A stretch of 10,919 nucleotides of DNA, from contig JAIRSQ010000140.1 in the NCBI GenBank assembly GCA_031255395.1, positions 1 through 10,919 of the forward strand, given 5' to 3'. This stretch comes from Spirochaetaceae bacterium (GTDB lineage: Bacteria; Spirochaetota; Spirochaetia; Treponematales; Breznakiellaceae). The notes beneath the pieces were generated by a model that made no database searches, had not been told where the DNA came from, and saw nothing but the letters and a program-made list of their open reading frames with translations. Positions 6,575 to 10,919 of this stretch are shown in pieces. The translations under genes and the position numbers were made by a program. The stretch's first letter is position 1. Every line of letters starts with the position of its first letter.

Positions 6575-8044
6575 CTAGCTCTTTTCGCTAGCGCCGGTTT
6601 CGCCGCCGCTGCCTGTTCCGTCGCCGGCGCCTCCGACACGCACGCTCCGCTCCTTCATAATCCATTCGTTCAGCCGCCATTCGACAATATCCGTCCGGTT
6701 CATATCGCGAAATTCGATAAACAGCTTGTCCGCAAGCATGGGATTGCCCCTTATGTCATAGTAATTTGCCATATAAAACATCATCCTTGCCTTGAGCGCC
6801 TGATTTTTTTCCCTTTCTATGCGCCGGATCACGTCAGAATCGCCTGAAAAATCAAAAAACAGGCGCAAAACATAGTAATCCAGCTTTTCGCGGCTGATTT
6901 TCCGCATAGCCTGCTCCACAAACGGCCTTACTTCGTGAGGTTTCACGCCGCCTTTGAGCATATTGACCGCGGCCAGCATCGCGTAGCCGCTTTCGTTCGG
7001 AGCGGACTTGTAAGCCGCTGCAAAAGCGTTCGCTGCCTCAGCGTATTTTCCTTTCTTCATCCGCTGAATGCCGAGTCCCTCAAACGCGAAGTAATAGTCC
7101 GGCCTTAAACGGGCAAGCGTTTCATAATCGCGCTCCGCTCCGTCAACATCCTCCAGTTCGTCGCGAATCCCCGCGCTGTACACATACGCGATGAATATGT
7201 CGGGATTTAGCGCGATGGCGGCGTCAAATTCAACAAGGGCTTCGGGTTTCCGCCTTGTTTCAAGCAACGCTCGCCCTTTGTCGTAACGAATCCAGTAATT
7301 GTCCGGATCGATAGTCTGCGCGACCTCAAGGTCAGCGAGAGCCTTATTAATCTCGCCGGTTTCGCGATAAAAACGCCCGCGCTCGCAGTACGGCTCGCTC
7401 CGTCCCGGGTAAAGCTCAACTGCCCTGTTGAACAGCGTTTCCGCCTCATTCGGCTTGCGTTCGAGCCGGTAAACGTTGGCCCTGCCTATCGTAGCGCTCA
7501 TATCGAGCGGACTCGCGGCCAAGGCGCGGTCAAAACTTGACGCGGCGTCTTTCAAGCGTTTCGCGCTGACGAATATTTGGCCAAGATCGTTAAGCGCCGG
7601 AACATGATCCGGCGATGCGCTTACGATTTTTTCAAGCAATAGACGCTGTTCTTTCGGCCTGCCGGAAGCCTCCTCTATATTAGACAGTATATAACGGCTC
7701 TCAACGTCGTTTTCATCCTCGCTGACGAGCGTTTCCGCGACTTCGCGCGCTTCTTGCAGTCTTCGCGCCGAGAGCAGCACGGACGCTTTTAGCTGTCTGT
7801 TCCGCTTAAGGGCGGCTTCTTCCGGCGGAAGCTCGTCGAAAAGCGCGATAGCGCCGTCTATGTCGCCAGATTCGAGCCGTGCCCTAAGTTTGTCGATAAA
7901 CCGCTCGGCAGGCGGTTCTTCCGTTATCGCGGGCACTTCCGGAACGCTTGCGCGCTGAACGGAACCGCACGAGGCCGCAAGCGTGATAACGCCGCAAATA
8001 ATAAACGCGGCCGGGACGGCCGCCATCCTTTTTAGAAAACACAT
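6575..8044 (-). CDS. TPR-repeat lipoprotein
   Basis: This encodes a 489-residue exported lipoprotein of unknown function. The N-terminus is a lipoprotein signal: K5-R6, a hydrophobic core (about 8-21) and a lipobox LAASC with the lipidated Cys at 26. A short Pro/Glu spacer follows, then about eight to nine TPR units (about 47-350). Consensus positions are clear in the units near 147-180 (LNDLGQIF...AL-A-SP), 181-214, 215-248 and 249-282, each ending in P-D or P-G. The part from 365 to 460 is helical with one more TPR-like hairpin (about 420-447). The tail (470-489) is Gly/Ser/Thr rich. The start at 8044 is preferred over the internal ATG at 8026, which would lose the basic residues of the signal. 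No Shine-Dalgarno precedes it. It is followed by the TraB-family gene after three bases. A role as an envelope scaffold is an inference. Confidence 0.85.
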   Translation of the reverse strand: MCFLKRMAAVPAAFIICGVITLAASCGSVQRASVPEVPAITEEPPAERFIDKLRARLESGDIDGAIALFDELPPEEAALKRNRQLKASVLLSARRLQEAREVAETLVSEDENDVESRYILSNIEEASGRPKEQRLLLEKIVSASPDHVPALNDLGQIFVSAKRLKDAASSFDRALAASPLDMSATIGRANVYRLERKPNEAETLFNRAVELYPGRSEPYCERGRFYRETGEINKALADLEVAQTIDPDNYWIRYDKGRALLETRRKPEALVEFDAAIALNPDIFIAYVYSAGIRDELEDVDGAERDYETLARLRPDYYFAFEGLGIQRMKKGKYAEAANAFAAAYKSAPNESGYAMLAAVNMLKGGVKPHEVRPFVEQAMRKISREKLDYYVLRLFFDFSGDSDVIRRIEREKNQALKARMMFYMANYYDIRGNPMLADKLFIEFRDMNRTDIVEWRLNEWIMKERSVRVGGAGDGTGSGGETGASEKS

Positions 8045-8050
8045 AACGCT

Positions 8051-8079
8051 ATTATCGGCATTCCGGCCATAAGAGGTAA
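8051..8079 (-). promoter_or_regulatory. Candidate promoter of the TPR lipoprotein-traB unit
   Basis: On the minus strand GATAAT (8056-8051) matches five of six -10 bases. It is spaced 17 bases from a weak -35, TTACCT (8079-8074). Only six bases separate the -10 from the ATG at 8044, so transcription would start at the ATG itself. The lack of a ribosome binding site fits a leaderless message. Inferred from motifs only. Confidence 0.35.
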
Positions 8080-8114
8080 GGGACAGACAGGAGCGAAGTT
8101 TGCTTGCGGCTAAC

Positions 8115-8130
8115 GGCGGCGCCTCCCGCC
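8115..8130 (-). terminator. Small GC hairpin after the MATE gene
   Basis: GGCGG (8115-8119) and CCGCC (8126-8130) can pair around a six-base loop, four bases beyond the stop codon of the minus-strand MATE gene. There is no run of T after it on the minus strand, so it is at best a weak intrinsic terminator or an mRNA-stabilising stem. Short GC stems are expected by chance in this composition. Confidence 0.2.
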
Positions 8131-8134
8131 TCGC

Positions 8135-9610
8135 TTACGGCGCGCGTAGGGCGGCCTCCGGCACGGATTTTTCGCGCAGCCGTTTAAGCTCGAAGAATAT
8201 CATGACGGCGGTAACGGAGACGGATATGCCGTCCGCTACGGGCATTGCGGCTATAACGCCGTACAGTCCCCAAAGTTTTCCGAATATGAACACGCACGGC
8301 GCCAGCAGGATGATTTGCCTGAGCATGGAAAGCAGTATGGATATTTTCGGGCGGCCTGTAACGGCAAACATATTTGACGACACGATTTGAAAGCCGGTCA
8401 GCGGCAGTACCAGCAGGGCCGTGCGCAACGCGAAGGCCGTGAGTCTAGTAAGAACCGGGCTTCCTTCCGGCACAAAAAGTCCCGTGATGCGAGCCGGAAA
8501 GAATTGCGCTCCGATGAATCCGGCCGTACAGACGCAGGTCGCCGCCGTTATTGCCAGCAAATAAGCCTTGCGCACGCGGTCGAACTTTTTTGCTCCGTAG
8601 TTAAAGCCTAAAACCGGCTGCGCCCCTTGGTTTATGCCGAAGACGGGCATAAGTATCAGCATTATAAATGAATTGACGATGGTCATGGCGGACAGCGCGA
8701 CATCTCCGCCGTTTGCGATGCCGAGCGACGCGCCGCCGTACCAGCCCATACTCGTGTTTATCAGCAACTGTACGCCGGACATCGCGAACTGGAGCAGCGC
8801 GGCCGCGGAGCCGAAGGCGGCTATCGTTTTGCATATCGCAAGCGACGGCCTGAACGTTTTCAGCCTTATCCGTATCAGCGCCTTGCGGCTGAAACTGAAA
8901 CCAGTTATCCAGAGCGCGGAGCAGAACTGCGAGACTATCGTGGCCAGCGCGGCCCCTTCGACACCCCATCCGAACACGAATATGAAAAGCGGATCAAGCG
9001 CCGTGTTGAGCCCGGCGCCAAATACCATCGACAGCAACGACATCACGGGAAAACCTTGAGCGCGACTGCAGTGCGAAAGCCCGAAACCAAGCTGGAAAAA
9101 CATCTGTCCGTACAGGATGATTCGGTAGTAGCGGCGGGCGTAGCCGATGGCAGCGCTGCCTTCCTCGGCGCCTAGCATGGCAAGGAGCGGATCGAGCATG
9201 GCAAGTTCCAAGACGGCAGTTACGATTCCCACGGCGGCCAGCAGGAAGAAACAGTGATTCAGCGCGTTCTCCGCTTCGCCCCGCCTTCCCTGCCCCATTC
9301 GCACGGATATCATGTTAGCCGCTCCAACTCCGAACAGCATAGCAAAGGCCATCGACAGCGTCATCAGCGGCATCACGAGCGAAATTCCGCCAAGCGCGAT
9401 CTCGTGAACGCCCCGCCCGACAAAAACGCGGTCAACCACATTGTACAGCGCGTTGAGCAACATACCGCCTATCGACGGTATAGAAAATCTGAGCAGTAAA
9501 AGCCCTACGCTCTCTGTCCCCAGCCTTTCCGCGGCGTCTCCGGCGGAACGCGGCGGCCCGTCTTGTTCCGGCAGTTCTTTCCGCTCAGGCGGACACTCAC
9601 CGTTTTTCAC
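8135..9610 (-). CDS. MATE-family multidrug/Na+ (H+) antiporter, MepA-like
   Basis: The product is a 491-residue inner-membrane transporter with about twelve membrane segments in two related halves; MATE proteins export cationic compounds in exchange for Na+ or H+. The start of the transport domain is typical of MepA-type members: RLGTES-x-x-LLLRFSIPS (29-46), then LLNALYNVVDRVFVGRG (51-67) and MPLMTLSMA (80-88). In the second half, FGINQGAQPVLGFNYGA (339-355) is the corresponding conserved loop. About 30 hydrophilic residues rich in Glu and Pro precede the domain. The start codon is GTG at 9610, overlapping the stop of the PHP gene by four bases (GTGA), so translation is coupled to it. Substrate cannot be read from the sequence. 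Confidence 0.93.
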   Translation of the reverse strand: MKNGECPPERKELPEQDGPPRSAGDAAERLGTESVGLLLLRFSIPSIGGMLLNALYNVVDRVFVGRGVHEIALGGISLVMPLMTLSMAFAMLFGVGAANMISVRMGQGRRGEAENALNHCFFLLAAVGIVTAVLELAMLDPLLAMLGAEEGSAAIGYARRYYRIILYGQMFFQLGFGLSHCSRAQGFPVMSLLSMVFGAGLNTALDPLFIFVFGWGVEGAALATIVSQFCSALWITGFSFSRKALIRIRLKTFRPSLAICKTIAAFGSAAALLQFAMSGVQLLINTSMGWYGGASLGIANGGDVALSAMTIVNSFIMLILMPVFGINQGAQPVLGFNYGAKKFDRVRKAYLLAITAATCVCTAGFIGAQFFPARITGLFVPEGSPVLTRLTAFALRTALLVLPLTGFQIVSSNMFAVTGRPKISILLSMLRQIILLAPCVFIFGKLWGLYGVIAAMPVADGISVSVTAVMIFFELKRLREKSVPEAALRAP

Positions 9611-10335
9611 GCGGCCCCGCGCTCGGCCTTCCGCCGTTTATAGAAACCGGCAAATGAATCCATAGTGCCGTTTACGATCCGGCCGCTGTCTATTCCGGCC
9701 TCGTCCATTACAAGGCGCGCCGTCTCGAAATTGCCTACGTCCTCCCAATAGTGGGCGTCGCTGCCACAACTTACCAGGCAGCCGTGCCGCGCGGCGAGGC
9801 GGGCTATCGTCTTGCAGTTTTCAAGGCTTCCCTTCCTGACCTTGAAAGAAGCGTTGTTTATTTCAAGCGCCTTGCCAAAACGGAGGGCGGCTTTTACGAC
9901 CTCTTCGTAATCTACTGGATAGACAGGGTTTCCGGGGTGAGATATGCAATCAATATAGGGATTTTCCAGCGCGGCGAGCATAGCGCGGGTGTTTTCACGC
10001 TTTGAGTTCGGCGCGAAACAGGCTTCGTGCAATCCTGCCATCACAAAATCGAGCAATTTAAGGTATTTCACAGACAGATCGACGTTCCCAGACCCGTCCA
10101 TTATGTTCAGCTCCACTCCCCTAAACAGTCTTACGCCCTGAATTTCCTTAGGAAGCACAGACAGGTTGCCGAAATAGTAGGGGTGCGGCAGTCCGTTCTG
10201 CAACGCCGGCCCGTGTTCGGTCAGTACGAAGCCCTTTAGTCCGTTTTTTTTCGCTCCTGCCACCAGTTCCGTTATCGTTGAATAGGCGTGTAACGAAGCT
10301 ATAGAATGAGCGTGCGTGTCAACTTCGATGGTCAT
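9607..10335 (-). CDS. PHP-domain metallophosphatase, YcdX-like
   Basis: This is a 242-residue cytoplasmic PHP hydrolase. The pattern and length match the YcdX branch, whose E. coli member binds three zinc ions and has phosphatase activity. All nine expected metal ligands are visible: His8 and His10 (DTHAH), His16, His41 (TEH), Glu75 (GVELN), His103 (GLHE), His133 (SHPGN), Asp193 and His195 (GSDAH). It is therefore a complete, probably active enzyme; its physiological substrate is unknown. The frame stays open upstream to an ATG at 10380. I place the start at 10335 because AAGGAG precedes it by six bases and the DTHAH motif then falls at residues 6-10, as usual in the family. It is the first gene of a pair with the MATE transporter (four-base overlap). 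Confidence 0.92.
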   Translation of the reverse strand: MTIEVDTHAHSIASLHAYSTITELVAGAKKNGLKGFVLTEHGPALQNGLPHPYYFGNLSVLPKEIQGVRLFRGVELNIMDGSGNVDLSVKYLKLLDFVMAGLHEACFAPNSKRENTRAMLAALENPYIDCISHPGNPVYPVDYEEVVKAALRFGKALEINNASFKVRKGSLENCKTIARLAARHGCLVSCGSDAHYWEDVGNFETARLVMDEAGIDSGRIVNGTMDSFAGFYKRRKAERGAA

Positions 10336-10341
10336 TCTCTT

Positions 10342-10347
10342 CTCCTT
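10342..10347 (-). promoter_or_regulatory. Strong ribosome binding site deciding the PHP gene start
   Basis: AAGGAG on the minus strand ends six bases before the ATG at 10335. It lies inside the longer reading frame that begins at 10380, and so argues for the shorter protein. Confidence 0.7.
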
Positions 10348-10467
10348 GTTCCATGATAGAGGATACCCGTTCATTTGCATACCCTTAGAGCTTGGCGTTA
10401 CAGCCTGTTCTGCCGCCCGTAAAATCAGATTTGGCGGCTGTTAGCGCTCATACAGCTCATGTTTCCA

Positions 10468-10484
10468 GTAAATATATAATTTAC
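10468..10484. promoter_or_regulatory. Inverted repeat GTAAAT-N5-ATTTAC, possible operator
   Basis: Six-base arms GTAAAT and ATTTAC are separated by ATATA. The element lies directly downstream of a putative minus-strand -10 (10490-10485), a position where a bound repressor would block transcription of the PHP gene. An AT-rich palindrome this short can occur by chance; no regulator gene is present nearby. Confidence 0.3.
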
Positions 10485-10513
10485 AGTATCTTTTAATATA
10501 CCTATTATTGCAA
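10485..10513 (-). promoter_or_regulatory. Candidate promoter of the PHP-MATE unit
   Basis: On the minus strand TTGCAA (10513-10508) and GATACT (10490-10485) are spaced by 17 bases, each matching four of six consensus positions. It would give a leader of about 145 bases. The -35 hexamer is self-complementary and is shared with the plus-strand candidate. Inferred. Confidence 0.3.
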
Positions 10514-10536
10514 TACACCATAGTGGATATTATTTT
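10508..10536 (+). promoter_or_regulatory. Candidate promoter of the rightmost plus-strand gene
   Basis: TTGCAA (10508-10513) and TATTTT (10531-10536) are spaced by 17 bases, each matching four of six consensus positions. The region around them is very AT rich. A leader of about 107 bases would precede the ATG at 10650. Inferred. Confidence 0.35.
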
Positions 10537-10649
10537 ATACATATATACAATAAATCTTTATGCGGCGCGTTCGAATATCGAGTCTATTTGCGATGAAATT
10601 CCGCTTCCGTTTTCAATTTCCTGCCGATAAATAAATAAAGGCCGTTCCT

Positions 10650-10919
10650 ATGAATATTACCGCTGTAAAATATTTGTCTGTTTTGCTCTGCGCCGTTCCG
10701 GCCCTGCCGTCTGCCGCAGCGACGGTTTATATAATGGCTCTTGAAACCGGAAGAACAGAAGCGGCAGACGGCAATGCCGCGGAAATTTGGGAAACCGGCA
10801 TGATGGACGCGTTTTTTGAGGCGGGACACATAGTCAGCAACGCGCCTTCATTGCGAATTTCGCGGGCGGACGACGTTGAATTCGAAGAGGCGGCGAAGAA
10901 AGAATTAGAGGACGCGGCC
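10650..10919 (+). CDS. Exported protein of unknown function, N-terminal part only
   Basis: The frame is open from the ATG at 10650 to the window edge (90 codons), so this is the beginning of a longer gene. AAAGG at 10637-10641 is an adequate ribosome binding site eight bases before the ATG. The N-terminus looks like a Sec signal peptide: Lys7, a hydrophobic core (8-18) and a likely signal peptidase I site after the alanines at about 22-24. The visible mature part starts TVYIMALETG, has WETGMMDAFFEAGHIVSNAP (47-66) as its most distinctive block, and becomes acidic and helical afterwards. I do not recognise the family. No lipobox is seen, so it is probably periplasmic or outer-membrane associated. 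The antisense frame over it is judged a shadow. Confidence 0.7.
   Translation, partial: MNITAVKYLSVLLCAVPALPSAAATVYIMALETGRTEAADGNAAEIWETGMMDAFFEAGHIVSNAPSLRISRADDVEFEEAAKKELEDAA

Larger units (their letters stand above)
10336..10649. other. AT-rich divergent intergenic region
   Basis: These 314 bases separate the minus-strand PHP gene from the plus-strand exported-protein gene. The middle (about 10458-10560) is strongly AT rich and holds the promoter candidates and the palindrome listed separately. Nearer the PHP gene, GCCGCC (10412-10417) and GGCGGC (10433-10438) could form a six-base stem with a 15-base loop in the PHP mRNA leader. I see no small gene, tRNA or recognisable riboswitch. Confidence 0.6.

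Noticed and set aside
6039..6578. 179-codon plus-strand frame opposite the TraB-family gene
   Set aside because: Serine-rich shadow translation of a well-supported gene.
10336..10380. N-terminal extension of the PHP gene to an ATG at 10380
   Set aside because: A strong AAGGAG lies within it, and the extra 15 residues would displace the DTHAH motif from its usual N-terminal position.
10584..10829. 81-codon minus-strand frame at the right end
   Set aside because: The opposite strand has a ribosome binding site, a signal peptide and an open frame to the edge; the antisense frame shows nothing.

Overview
The window looks like chromosomal core sequence from a Gram-negative-type bacterium with moderately high GC content and AT-rich intergenic spacers. 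The best guess is a spirochaete close to Treponema, possibly a host-associated or gut form. That assignment is an inference from three things: a membrane-anchored TPR gene placed before mreBCD, a TPR lipoprotein with a lipobox, and the general look of the MreB, RecO and TraB proteins. No rRNA, tRNA, insertion sequence, phage gene or CRISPR array is visible.

Layout. Left block, plus strand: a heptanucleotide tandem repeat at the window edge (2-36), a consensus -10 box, an N-terminally anchored TPR protein, then mreB, mreC and mreD. The mre genes overlap by 1 and 4 bases and clearly form a translationally coupled rod-shape operon. The block ends at mreD; the usual partners mrdA (PBP2) and rodA are absent, and a convergent block starts 22 bases later.

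Right block, minus strand, in transcription order: a YcdX-like PHP metallophosphatase and a MATE-family exporter (4-base overlap); a TPR lipoprotein and a TraB/PrgY-family membrane protein (3-base gap); and aroC and recO (4-base overlap). These read as three two-gene transcription units. The second and third units have -10-like hexamers 6 to 8 bases before an ATG without a Shine-Dalgarno sequence, so they may make leaderless mRNAs.

Right edge: an AT-rich divergent spacer of 314 bases holds plausible back-to-back promoters and a short palindrome. Beyond it, a plus-strand gene for a Sec-exported protein runs off the window.

The functions covered are cell-wall elongation (MreBCD), aromatic amino-acid precursor synthesis (AroC), recombinational repair (RecO), envelope TPR and TraB proteins of unknown role, drug/sodium antiport and a PHP phosphatase. 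I found no convincing defence, mobile or biosynthetic system. The points most worth following are the break in the mre operon, the two TPR genes (one coupled to mreB, one to traB), the heptamer repeat and the leaderless starts.
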